A stretch of 23,599 bases of DNA. Source: CAYOEZ01 sp964402955 (lineage in GTDB: Bacteria; Chloroflexota; DTOL01; DAOUCN01). The position numbers and the translations under genes are program-made. Shown one piece after another: positions 1 to 6,625 of the stretch; the first letter of the stretch is position 1, and every line of letters begins with the position of its first letter. The notes beneath the pieces were generated by a model. The model was given only the letters and a program-made list of their open reading frames with translations. It was not told the origin of the DNA and did no database searches. The stretch covers positions 1 to 23,599 of the forward strand of contig CAYOEZ010000050.1 in the NCBI GenBank assembly GCA_964402955.1. The letters are read 5' to 3'.

Positions 1-231
1 TTCCACACGCCGGCGTTCACCGTCGATGTGGTTGATACGACAGGCGCCGGCGACGTCTTCCACGGCGCATACCTGGTGGGCCTGCTTCATGGCTGGGATC
101 TGCAGACGACCGCTCGTTTTGCAACGGCCGTCTCGGCGATCGAATGTACGAAGCTTGGCGGGCGCGTCGGTATTCCGTCCTATGCTGAGACAATCGCCTT
201 CTTGCGCCAGCGGGGGTTTGATTTTTCGTAG
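1..231 (+). CDS. PfkB-family carbohydrate kinase, C-terminal end (partial)
   Basis: This is the last 76 codons of a sugar kinase whose start lies before the window. The reading frame is open from base 1 and ends in TAG at 229-231. The stretch DTTGAGDVFHGAY (about 12-24 residues into the fragment) is the PfkB C-terminal signature; its GAGD holds the catalytic base Asp and the anion hole that phosphorylate a sugar hydroxyl with ATP. The tail (AVSAIECTKLGGRVGIPSY) matches how ribokinase-like kinases usually end, so the C-terminus seems complete. The exact sugar cannot be told. The next gene, a glycan hydrolase, starts 17 bases later on the same strand, which suggests an operon for sugar breakdown. 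Confidence 0.93.
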   Translation, partial: FHTPAFTVDVVDTTGAGDVFHGAYLVGLLHGWDLQTTARFATAVSAIECTKLGGRVGIPSYAETIAFLRQRGFDFS

Positions 232-248
232 GAGTATGGGGAAAAGGC

Positions 249-1214
249 ATGAACAACGAACAAATCGCCGCCGCCATCGCCGGGGTGAGATTAGCCCTGC
301 TCTCCATGCAGCGCTACGCATGGGAGCAGGGCGTCGCCGCGCAGGCTTTCCTCGAGCTTGGCGAGGAGCGCCTGGTCATCCTGATGGCGAAAGAGGCGGT
401 CTTGCGCCAGCGTGACGATGGACGGTTGGGTGTGATCGGCAGCAATCACGCCGTCACCGACCCGGCCGCCAACGGCGAGCCGCTGCTCCATGCCGCGCGG
501 GTGACCGGCGACGTACAACTTGGCGAAGCGGCGCAGCGTATGCTATGCTACCTGCTGTCTGAGGCGCCGCGCCGCGACGATGGCACGCTGTATCATCTGA
601 GCACACGGGCGCAGGTGTGGATCGACTCTGCGTACATGGCGCCGCCCTTTCTGGCTGCGGCAGGCCACTACCACGAGGCCATGCAGCAGTTCGACGGCTA
701 TCGCTCGTTGCTCTGGAATGCGGAGAAGCAGCTTTTTGCGCATATCTGGGACGAAGAGATGGGCGGCTTCTTTCGCCCCAATGCCTGGGGTGTGGGCAAT
801 GGCTGGGCTGCAGCCGGCATGACGCGCGTGATCAGGATGTTGCCGGCAGACATGGCGGACGAGCGCAACCGCCTAGTGCGCTACGTGTGCGACGTCATCG
901 ACGGCTGCCTGGCGCACCAGCGCCCGGATGGGCTGTTCCATGATGTTGTGGACAATCCAGACACGTTCGTGGAAACCAACCTGGCGCAGATGCTGGCCTA
1001 TTCTATCTACCGCGGCGTCAAGGGCGGCTGGCTGGGCGACCCGTACCTGGCCGCGGCAGAGCGCATGCGCACAGCAGCGCACAGCAAGGTGGACGAATAC
1101 GGCATTGTGCAGGGCGTGTGCGGCGCTCCCAACTTCGACCGGTCTGGCAGCGCGCCTGAAGGCCAGGCCTTCTTCCTGTTGATGGAAGCGGCCGCGCGCG
1201 ACCTGAGAGCATAG
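249..1214 (+). CDS. GH105/GH88-like unsaturated uronyl hydrolase
   Basis: This 321-residue protein looks like the YteR/YesR group of glycoside hydrolases, which remove an unsaturated uronic acid from the non-reducing end of oligosaccharides left by pectin or ulvan lyases. Family marks are WIDSAYMAPPFLA (residues 124-135), whose Asp126 fits the known catalytic Asp, WGVGNGWAAAGM (180-191) and a final SAPEGQAFFLLMEAA (301-315). No signal peptide is seen, so it should act in the cytoplasm on imported oligosaccharides. ATG at 249 is preceded by a purine-rich stretch (GGAGTATGGGGAAAAGGC). It follows the PfkB kinase closely and is probably co-transcribed with it. The exact substrate (rhamnogalacturonan or another uronide) is not shown by the sequence. 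Confidence 0.88.
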   Translation: MNNEQIAAAIAGVRLALLSMQRYAWEQGVAAQAFLELGEERLVILMAKEAVLRQRDDGRLGVIGSNHAVTDPAANGEPLLHAARVTGDVQLGEAAQRMLCYLLSEAPRRDDGTLYHLSTRAQVWIDSAYMAPPFLAAAGHYHEAMQQFDGYRSLLWNAEKQLFAHIWDEEMGGFFRPNAWGVGNGWAAAGMTRVIRMLPADMADERNRLVRYVCDVIDGCLAHQRPDGLFHDVVDNPDTFVETNLAQMLAYSIYRGVKGGWLGDPYLAAAERMRTAAHSKVDEYGIVQGVCGAPNFDRSGSAPEGQAFFLLMEAAARDLRA

Positions 1215-1247
1215 GGGCAATCCGTGTGAGTGTGAGCAAGGTGCGTC

Positions 1248-1337
1248 TCCCCCAAGGTTGAACGCCATGGGGGACGTCAGGCCTGCTGTCTGGCAGGCCG
1301 GCGAGAGCGTCCGCAACCCTGGACCCGTCGGGCCAGG
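1248..1337. other. Three successive hairpins between convergent genes
   Basis: The 172-base gap between the GH105-like gene (+) and efeU (-) has no convincing ORF but holds three inverted repeats in a row. TCCCCCA at 1248-1254 pairs with TGGGGGA at 1268-1274. GGCCTGC at 1280-1286 pairs with GCAGGCC at 1293-1299 around a 6-base loop. CCTGG plus CCC at 1318-1326 pairs with GGG plus CCAGG at 1330-1337 with one bulged A. None has a clear T-run. They may terminate both genes or form a small structured RNA; no known RNA family was recognised. Confidence 0.45.
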
Positions 1338-1386
1338 CGCAGACTGCCCGGCGTGAACGCCTAAGACAGCCACGTAGCGAGTGGTG

Positions 1387-2202
1387 TCACACATGAGGCG
1401 TTACCTGTGCTCGTTTGCGCTGCGCGACAAGTGCGACGATGACCACGACGGCGTAGCCAACATAAGCGACGACCTGGGTGAGGGAGGGATCGTCGTTGTA
1501 GCCGACGAGGGCTTTCAGAATGGAGCCGACGGTCGACTTGTCGTTCAGGACGCTCTTGGTGCTCCACACGTGTTCGATAATGGAGGGAACGATGCCTGCT
1601 TCAGTGAGCTCGTGGATGCCCACGCCAACCAGCCCAGCGGCAAAGATGAGCAGGAGCAGGCTGCTGACCGTGAAGAACTTCTGGATGTCCAGGCGGCTGG
1701 TGCTGACGAAAACGAGCCAGCCCACCAAGATGGCGGCAACGAGACCGGCGATGCCGCCCGCCAGCGTCGAGGCTGCGCCAGCGGCGAAGACGGAGGCGGT
1801 GAGGAACAGCGCAAGCTCGATGCCCTCGCGCACTACAGCCAGGAAAGCCAACGAAAACAGCGCCCATCCGCTTTGCCCCTGGCGGGTCTGCAACGACTTC
1901 TCCAGGTCGCCCTTCATCGTTCGGCCGTGCCGTTGCATCCAGAAGATCATCCAGGTGAGGACGGCGGCGGCCAACAGCATTGTCACTCCCTCGAAGATCT
2001 CCTCGGCGGCGCCCTCGAGTTCTGCGCCAAGGGCGAAGAGGGCAACAGCCACTGCCACGCTCACCAGGCAGGCGGCGATGACCCCGGCCCAAACGCTGCG
2101 CGCCTGGTTCGTCTGTCCCACCTTGTTCAGGTAGCCCAGAACGATGCCCACGATCAGGGCGGCCTCAAGTCCTTCACGAAAACTCAATAATGCAGCAGCC
2201 AT
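1387..2202 (-). CDS. efeU: FTR1/EfeU-family iron permease
   Basis: This 271-residue membrane protein is a member of the FTR1/EfeU iron permeases, which move iron across the cytoplasmic membrane. Both family REGxE motifs are present: REGLE at residues 9-13 in the first membrane helix and REGIE at 125-129. About seven hydrophobic segments can be seen (near 3-25, 38-60, 70-90, 114-135, 145-167, 178-197, 245-262). Length is close to the usual 270-280. ATG at 2202 has a strong GGAGGAAG site just upstream. No EfeO or EfeB partner lies in the window, so it may act alone or with partners elsewhere. A good promoter with two palindromes lies about 170 bases upstream, suggesting metal-dependent repression. 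Confidence 0.93.
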   Translation of the reverse strand: MAAALLSFREGLEAALIVGIVLGYLNKVGQTNQARSVWAGVIAACLVSVAVAVALFALGAELEGAAEEIFEGVTMLLAAAVLTWMIFWMQRHGRTMKGDLEKSLQTRQGQSGWALFSLAFLAVVREGIELALFLTASVFAAGAASTLAGGIAGLVAAILVGWLVFVSTSRLDIQKFFTVSSLLLLIFAAGLVGVGIHELTEAGIVPSIIEHVWSTKSVLNDKSTVGSILKALVGYNDDPSLTQVVAYVGYAVVVIVALVAQRKRAQVTPHV

Positions 2203-2361
2203 ACTCTTCCTCCATGATGTGTGATGCGATGCCCCAGGAGAGCACCGCGTGCGGTTCAGGTGTGCACAACGCGACCTGCGCCCGCGACCGCCTTGCGTTG
2301 CGCCCGAACACCTGATATAGTATGCCTCGCGAGAGCAGAACGGCTGCCCCCACTGATGGTG

Positions 2362-2375
2362 TTAGCATATGCTAA
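2362..2375. promoter_or_regulatory. Perfect palindrome at the efeU transcription start (operator)
   Basis: TTAGCATATGCTAA is a perfect 14-base palindrome that begins one base downstream of the efeU -10 element and covers the predicted start of transcription. A repressor bound here would block the promoter. The TTAG...CTAA ends recall DtxR/IdeR-type metal regulator sites, but the regulator is not in the window and the assignment is inferred. Confidence 0.6.
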
Positions 2376-2376
2376 T

Positions 2377-2405
2377 AGTATAGCATAGCCTATGCAGAAA
2401 CGCAA
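2377..2405 (-). promoter_or_regulatory. Promoter for efeU
   Basis: On the minus strand a -35 TTGCGT (2405-2400) and a -10 TATACT (2382-2377) are separated by exactly 17 bases. This is a good sigma70-type match and would start transcription near 2370, giving a leader of about 168 bases before the efeU ATG. The promoter lies between the divergent efeU gene and the maf remnant. Confidence 0.65.
2383..2395. promoter_or_regulatory. Second related palindrome in the efeU promoter spacer
   Basis: GCATAGCCTATGC is symmetric around one central base and fills most of the 17-base spacer between the -35 and -10 elements of the efeU promoter. It shares the half-site TAGCATA with the palindrome at 2362-2375, so the two may be a tandem operator for the same metal-sensing repressor. 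Confidence 0.5.
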
Positions 2406-2413
2406 GGACTGCG

Positions 2414-2736
2414 ATGGCTTTCTTGACAAACGAGATCGCATTGGCGTCGGCGTCGCCGCGGCGGGCATATCCGCCGGCAATGCTTGGGATTGGCTTTCAG
2501 ACAGATGTCAGTGGCATCGAGGAATATCTGGACACGGCGCGCGACGTTGAAGAGCGCGCCCGCGAACTGGGGTAGAGAAGGCGCGTGTCGTGGCGCGGTA
2601 CCTGAGTGTTGACGAAGGGCGCGTCGATGAAAATGGGGTGTTTGTTGTTGAGCGGCGGCGCAATGGCGACGGGACCGATCACGGCGTGTGGGTAGCGCCG
2701 GACAACGGCGTCATACGGGTTTTGATGTGCGACTAA
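2414..2736 (+). pseudogene. maf: Maf-like nucleotide pyrophosphatase remnant, frameshifted
   Basis: ATG at 2414 opens a 53-codon frame that ends in TAG at 2573-2575. It carries the Maf N-terminal signature: IALASASPRR at residues 8-17, then LGIGFQTDVSGIEE at 24-37 and a helix rich in Glu and Arg. In Maf proteins this is followed by an EKA helix, and here VEKARVVARY appears in another frame directly after the stop, so a frameshift near 2570 is likely. That second frame is open to TAA at 2736, but after about ten residues it no longer looks like Maf: the GADT motif is absent. Its end, VWVAPDNGVIRVL, loosely resembles SAM hydrolase/chlorinase (DUF62) proteins. Intact Maf is about 190-200 residues, so this copy is broken and probably inactive. 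Confidence 0.6.
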
Positions 2737-2793
2737 GCGCGCTGCACCGTACGAGGTGCGGGCGCTCCGACTGGGGACACAGGGGGACAAACA

Positions 2794-3747
2794 ATGGATG
2801 TCGGGCCACTTTTCGAGCCCTTACAGATCAAGAACAAACTGCTGCGCAATCGTATCGTCATGCCGCCGATGGTGGTTAACCGCGAGCTGACGACAACGGA
2901 GGCGTGGCGGTGGTATGGCCGGCGCGCCCAGGGCGGCGTCGGGATGGTGATCGTTGAAGCGACCGACGTTATCTACTTCGGCAACAGATACACTGTTGCT
3001 GGCCTGCGGCCGCTTGCCGATGCCATTCATCAGGGCGGCGCGGTTGCAGCAATTCAGATCTTCCCCGGCCGCCGCGGCGAGCGCTCGACGCCGGCGGACT
3101 TGTCGCTCGACGACATCAGGCGACTGCGCGACCAATATCGCCTGGCGGCGGAGATCTGCGCTGAGGCGGGCCTCGATGGCATCGAGCCGCACGGGGCGCA
3201 CGGCTATCTGCTCAACCGCTTCTTCTCGCCCCACGACAACACGCGCACAGACCAATACGGCGGAGATTCGATGGCCGGGCGCATGCGTCTGGGACTGGAG
3301 ACCATCGATGTGCTGCGGCCCATCGCCCTGCAAGCGGGCATGCTGCTGCTCTATCGCCACACACCGATCCGTCTTGGCTACGGCATCGAGGACAGCCTCG
3401 TCTTTGCACAAGAGCTACTAAAGGCCGGCGTTGATGTTCTCGACATCTCCCCTGCCAGCGACACAGCGCCCGCCGACCGCGCCGCGCCGTTCATGCAGTT
3501 CGGAGCGCCGGTGATCGCCGTCAACTTGCTCGATCAACCAGAACGCGCCCTTGAGGCGCTGAATGAGAAACGGGCGACGTTGGTGGCTATCGGTCGCGGG
3601 CTGATCGCCGACCCCGACCTGCCCAACAAGGTGCGCGAGGGGCATCTGGGCGACATCGTCGGCTGCATCCGCTGCGACCAGTGCCATGCTGATCTGCGGA
3701 TGGGCGTACCCGTTGGCTGTCCAGCGTGGGGTGCACAGGAACCATAG
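2794..3747 (+). CDS. NADH:flavin oxidoreductase, Old Yellow Enzyme family (compact)
   Basis: This 317-residue protein is an FMN barrel enzyme of the Old Yellow Enzyme type, which usually reduces activated C=C bonds. The start LFEPLQIKNKLLRNRIVMPPM, the substrate-binding pair His133/His136 in EPHGAHGYLLNRFFSP, and DQYGGDSMAGRMRLGLE are clear family features. The C-terminal end has Cys291, Cys294, Cys297 and Cys309, matching the 4Fe-4S region of 2,4-dienoyl-CoA-reductase-like members, but with spacing 2-2-11 where 2-3-11 is usual. The barrel is shorter than normal, and the FAD/NAD domain that follows in long members is missing. The usual QLxHxGR is altered to QIFPGRRGER. An AGGGGG site precedes ATG 2794. 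The aldo/keto reductase begins 22 bases downstream, so the two probably form an operon. Confidence 0.88.
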   Translation: MDVGPLFEPLQIKNKLLRNRIVMPPMVVNRELTTTEAWRWYGRRAQGGVGMVIVEATDVIYFGNRYTVAGLRPLADAIHQGGAVAAIQIFPGRRGERSTPADLSLDDIRRLRDQYRLAAEICAEAGLDGIEPHGAHGYLLNRFFSPHDNTRTDQYGGDSMAGRMRLGLETIDVLRPIALQAGMLLLYRHTPIRLGYGIEDSLVFAQELLKAGVDVLDISPASDTAPADRAAPFMQFGAPVIAVNLLDQPERALEALNEKRATLVAIGRGLIADPDLPNKVREGHLGDIVGCIRCDQCHADLRMGVPVGCPAWGAQEP

Positions 3748-3769
3748 CAATAACCGGGGAGGAACAAGG

Positions 3770-4939
3770 GTGCAATACCGTCAATTTGGCAGGCTGGGGT
3801 ATGAAGTTTCGGCGCTGGGGTTTGGCTGCATGCGTTTGCCCAAGATCGAGTCGGGGGCGATCGATGAGGCTGAGGCGACGCGCATGGCGCACTATGCAAT
3901 TGATCATGGCGTCACCTACTTCGACACTGGCTACGGCTACCACAACGGCGAGAGCGAACGTTTTCTGGGCCGAGCATTGCAGGGCGGCTATCGCCAGCGC
4001 ATCAAGCTGGCCACCAAGCTGCCCATCTGGGCCGTCAATGAGGCGGCGGATTTCGATCGCCTGCTGAATGAGCAACTGGAGAAGTTGCAGACTGATTGCC
4101 TGGATCTCTATCTGCTGCACGGTTTGAGCAAAAACCGCTGGGAGATGATCAGCAAGCTGGGCGTGACGGAGTGGCTCGATAAGGTGCGGGCAGACGGGCG
4201 GGCAAAGGCGTTTGGTTTCTCGTTTCACTCCGACCTGGACACGTTCAAACAGATCATCGACTACTACCCGGGCTGGAGTATGTGCCAGATTCAGTATAAC
4301 TACATGAATGAGACGATTCAGGCCGGCACAGAGGGCCTGCGCTACGCGGCGAGCAAGGGGCTGGCGGTAGTGGTCATGGAGCCGTTGCTGGGTGGGAGGT
4401 TGGTCAGTGCCCCGCCCCCCGTTCAGTCGTTGTGGGCGACGGCCGAGCGCAAGCGTACGCCTGCAGAATGGGGCTTGCAGTGGCTGTGGAACAAGCCGGA
4501 GGTGTCGGTGGTCCTGAGCGGCATGAGCACCATGCAGCAGATGGAAGAAAACGTTGCCAGCGCAGGGCGAGCAGAGGTGGGCAGCCTGAGCGCTGCCGAG
4601 ATCGAGCTTGTCGGCAAGGTGCGCGATCAGTACGAGGCGCTGAAAGCTGTCGACTGCACCGGCTGCGGCTACTGTATGCCCTGCCCCAACGGCGTGGACA
4701 TCCCGCGCAACTTCTCTATTGTCAACAATGGCCTGATGTTCGGCAGCCTCGACGAGGCCCGCCAGCGCTACGTCACGATCAATAAAGACCAGGACCCGAA
4801 GATTCTGGGCAGCTCGTGCATCCAGTGCCTGGAGTGCGAGGACAAGTGCCCGCAAAGCATCCACATCAGCGAGTGGATGCCCTATCTGCACCAGGTCCTG
4901 GCCGAAGGCAAGGCGTACGACCCCAAAGCTGTGTCGTGA
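3770..4939 (+). CDS. Aldo/keto reductase with C-terminal ferredoxin-like domain
   Basis: This is a 389-residue COG1453-type oxidoreductase: an aldo/keto reductase barrel joined to an iron-sulfur domain. The catalytic tetrad can be read as Asp52, Tyr57, Lys83 and His117. Cys296, 299, 302 and 305 (followed by Pro) and Cys350, 353, 356 and 360 (followed by Pro) form a two-cluster 4Fe-4S ferredoxin pattern. It should reduce or oxidise a carbonyl compound, perhaps a sugar, with electrons passing through the clusters. I place the start at GTG 3770, after GGGGAGGAA, because QYRQFGRLGYEVSALGFGCMRLP is the normal family beginning; an upstream in-frame ATG at 3686 would overlap the previous gene and add 28 unrelated residues. 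It follows the flavin oxidoreductase and may share a pathway with it. Confidence 0.92.
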   Translation: MQYRQFGRLGYEVSALGFGCMRLPKIESGAIDEAEATRMAHYAIDHGVTYFDTGYGYHNGESERFLGRALQGGYRQRIKLATKLPIWAVNEAADFDRLLNEQLEKLQTDCLDLYLLHGLSKNRWEMISKLGVTEWLDKVRADGRAKAFGFSFHSDLDTFKQIIDYYPGWSMCQIQYNYMNETIQAGTEGLRYAASKGLAVVVMEPLLGGRLVSAPPPVQSLWATAERKRTPAEWGLQWLWNKPEVSVVLSGMSTMQQMEENVASAGRAEVGSLSAAEIELVGKVRDQYEALKAVDCTGCGYCMPCPNGVDIPRNFSIVNNGLMFGSLDEARQRYVTINKDQDPKILGSSCIQCLECEDKCPQSIHISEWMPYLHQVLAEGKAYDPKAVS

Positions 4940-4948
4940 CGTAGTGAC

Positions 4949-4973
4949 GTAGGTCACGCATCCCTGCGTGACG
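4949..4973 (+). repeat. GTAG-headed hairpin repeat, copy A
   Basis: GTAG is followed by an 8-base arm GTCACGCA (4953-4960), a TCCC loop (4961-4964) and the exact complement TGCGTGAC (4965-4972). This is the layout of REP sequences: a GTAG or GGAG head on a short palindrome. It lies just after the aldo/keto reductase stop. Confidence 0.75.
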
Positions 4974-4983
4974 CCCATTGCGT

Positions 4984-5034
4984 CTGTAAAAAACCTCCGA
5001 GGTCTGGGCAGACCTCGGAGGTTTGCGTTTACAG
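4984..5034 (-). terminator. Strong intrinsic terminator for the fucosidase gene
   Basis: Fifteen bases at 4991-5005 pair perfectly with 5010-5024 around the loop GGGC. Outside them, CTGTAAA (4984-4990) pairs with TTTACAG (5028-5034) after a 3-base bulge. Read on the minus strand, the GC-rich stem runs straight into six T bases (4993-4988), a classic rho-independent terminator for the GH29 gene that ends at 5110. It may also stop transcription from the plus-strand gene ending at 4939. Confidence 0.75.
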
Positions 5035-5040
5035 CAGAAC

Positions 5041-5065
5041 GTAGGTCACGCATCCTTGCGTGACG
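5041..5065 (+). repeat. GTAG-headed hairpin repeat, copy B
   Basis: This copy is almost identical to the one at 4949-4973 (one base differs, in the loop, which is TCCT). Arms GTCACGCA and TGCGTGAC pair exactly. It lies in the same direction as copy A, on the other side of the terminator. Confidence 0.75.
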
Positions 5066-5074
5066 GGGTGCAAG

Positions 5075-5100
5075 ACGTCAGGCAGGGATGCCTGACCTAC
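5075..5100 (-). repeat. GTAG-headed hairpin repeat, copy C (inverted)
   Basis: On the minus strand this reads GTAG, arm GTCAGGCA, loop TCCC, arm TGCCTGAC. Compared with copies A and B, one arm base has changed and its partner has changed with it, so pairing is kept. Copies B and C face each other 9 bases apart, as in paired REP (BIME) elements. Confidence 0.75.
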
Positions 5101-5109
5101 AGCAGCGCG

Positions 5110-6576
5110 CTACTCGATCTTCAGCACAAAGGCGTGCTCACAGGGCGTGATGGCCGGCAACGTGACGCGCAGCGCCATGCTGTCGCGTGACCACTGCACT
5201 GCCTCCCCCGATCCCACCAGGCTGACGTGCTTGATCGCCTTGCTTTGGAGCGGTAGGTTAGAGCCAAGCGCCTGCACCACCACCTCACCGCCCTGCGGCC
5301 AGCCCAGCACAGTGGCGTAGAGCACGTCGCCCTTCGTCGTGAAACGGATGTCGCGCGCTGTGAAGGCCTGCCTCTTGGTGTCGGTGAAGCCGCCCTCAAA
5401 GACCTCCGTCGGCCCTTCGCCAAACAGGCGCCACGGCCGCGTGCCGTAAACGGCCGCGCCGTTGACGTCCAGCCAGCGACCAATCTCCAGCAGCATCTGC
5501 TGCTCCGGCTCGGGAATCGTTCCATCGGGACGCGGGCCGATGTTCAGCAGCAGCGCGCCGTTCTTGCTCACCACGTCGACCAGATCATGGATGATCGAGG
5601 TTGCTGTCTTGTAATCCTGCTGGTGCACATAGCCCCAGGAGTTCTTGGACAGCGACGTGTCGTTTTGCCAGAAGAGCGGGCGGATGTCCTTGAGTTGCCC
5701 GCGTTCGATGTCGAGCACAGCCGTTCCCTCCGGGAAAGCCTCCAGCTTGTAGTTGATAGCCACGCCTTTGCCCCACTCGGCGCCGCGGTTGTAGTAGTAG
5801 GCAGCGAACTCCTGCAAATAGGGGACGAAGAACGGGTTATCGATCCACCAGTCGAACCAGACAAGCTGGGGCTGGTACTTGTCGACCAGCTCGCAGGTGC
5901 GGGCCAGCCAGTCGTCGAGGTACTCTTTGCTCGGATAGAGGCTGGGGTCGACATTATCCTTCTTGTCGAAGCGCGCCTTGGCCGGACCGTAGAAGTCCTC
6001 GTAGCGCGGGTCGCGCACGTCGGAGTCGAACTCCATGCCGCCGCCCATGGAGAACCAGTGTTCGGCGCGGTGGCTGGAGAGGCCGAAGACTATGCCCTCT
6101 TTGCGCACGGCTACCGCCAACTCACCAACGATGTCGCGTTTCGGCCCCATGCGCGCCGCCGTCCAGCGCGAATAGGAGCAATCGTACATCGGGAAGCCGT
6201 CGTGGTGCTCGGCCACGGGCACGACGAAGCGAGCGCCGGCCTGCTTGAACAAGCTCGCCCACTGCGCGGCGTCAAACCGCTGCGCCCTGAAGCGGCGGAT
6301 GAAGTCCTTGTAGCCAAACGTGCTCTGTGGGCCGAACGTCTTGACATGGTGCTCAAACTCCGGTCGACCTTCTTCGTACATATGGCGCGGGTACCACTCG
6401 TTGCCAAAGGCCGGCACAGAGTACAAACCCCAGTGGATGAAGATGCCGAACTTGCCATCCTCATACCATTGCGGCGTCCGCCAGCCGCCAAGCGACTGCC
6501 AGGACGGCTGGAACGGGCCGGCGGCTGCGACTTTCCCTATCTGCTTGACGAGCGCTCTGCTGACTCCTTTGATCAC
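5110..6576 (-). CDS. Alpha-L-fucosidase, glycoside hydrolase family 29
   Basis: This 488-residue protein has the GH29 barrel. It should release L-fucose from the ends of glycans with retention of configuration. WYEDGKFGIFIHWGLYSVPAFGNEWY (residues 37-62), EHHDGF (123-128) and QLVWFDWWID (237-246) are family features; Asp242 in WFD is in the place of the catalytic nucleophile. LLLNIGPRPDGTIP marks the end of the barrel, and a beta-rich C-terminal domain follows. No signal peptide is visible, so it probably acts inside the cell. I use GTG at 6576, 6 bases after GGAGG. It ends at a strong terminator and follows a small membrane protein and an FAD oxidoreductase on the same strand. The acid/base residue was not assigned. 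Confidence 0.93.
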   Translation of the reverse strand: MIKGVSRALVKQIGKVAAAGPFQPSWQSLGGWRTPQWYEDGKFGIFIHWGLYSVPAFGNEWYPRHMYEEGRPEFEHHVKTFGPQSTFGYKDFIRRFRAQRFDAAQWASLFKQAGARFVVPVAEHHDGFPMYDCSYSRWTAARMGPKRDIVGELAVAVRKEGIVFGLSSHRAEHWFSMGGGMEFDSDVRDPRYEDFYGPAKARFDKKDNVDPSLYPSKEYLDDWLARTCELVDKYQPQLVWFDWWIDNPFFVPYLQEFAAYYYNRGAEWGKGVAINYKLEAFPEGTAVLDIERGQLKDIRPLFWQNDTSLSKNSWGYVHQQDYKTATSIIHDLVDVVSKNGALLLNIGPRPDGTIPEPEQQMLLEIGRWLDVNGAAVYGTRPWRLFGEGPTEVFEGGFTDTKRQAFTARDIRFTTKGDVLYATVLGWPQGGEVVVQALGSNLPLQSKAIKHVSLVGSGEAVQWSRDSMALRVTLPAITPCEHAFVLKIE

Positions 6577-6595
6577 AATGAACCTCCACTGTGGC

Positions 6596-6619
6596 GTCGG
6601 CTAGGGAAAGCCGACCTAA
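6596..6619 (-). repeat. Degenerate GTAG-type hairpin repeat
   Basis: On the minus strand TTAG (6619-6616) is followed by GTCGGCTT, loop TCCC (6607-6604) and TAGCCGAC, with seven of eight arm pairs matching. The layout is that of the repeats at 4949-5100 but with TTAG in place of GTAG. It sits 9 bases upstream of the fucosidase ribosome binding site, between two genes of the same direction. Confidence 0.6.
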
Positions 6620-6625
6620 ACATGC

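Noticed and set aside
1381..2190. 269-codon open frame on the plus strand
   Set aside because: It is the antisense of efeU, whose minus-strand product has REGLE/REGIE motifs and membrane helices; the plus product is only Gly/Asp/His-rich and has no family features.
2497..2790. 97-codon minus-strand frame
   Set aside because: It has no recognisable features and overlaps the plus-strand maf remnant, which does have a family signature.
3587..5053. 488-codon open frame on the minus strand
   Set aside because: It is antisense to the aldo/keto reductase and the end of the flavin oxidoreductase, both clear on the plus strand.
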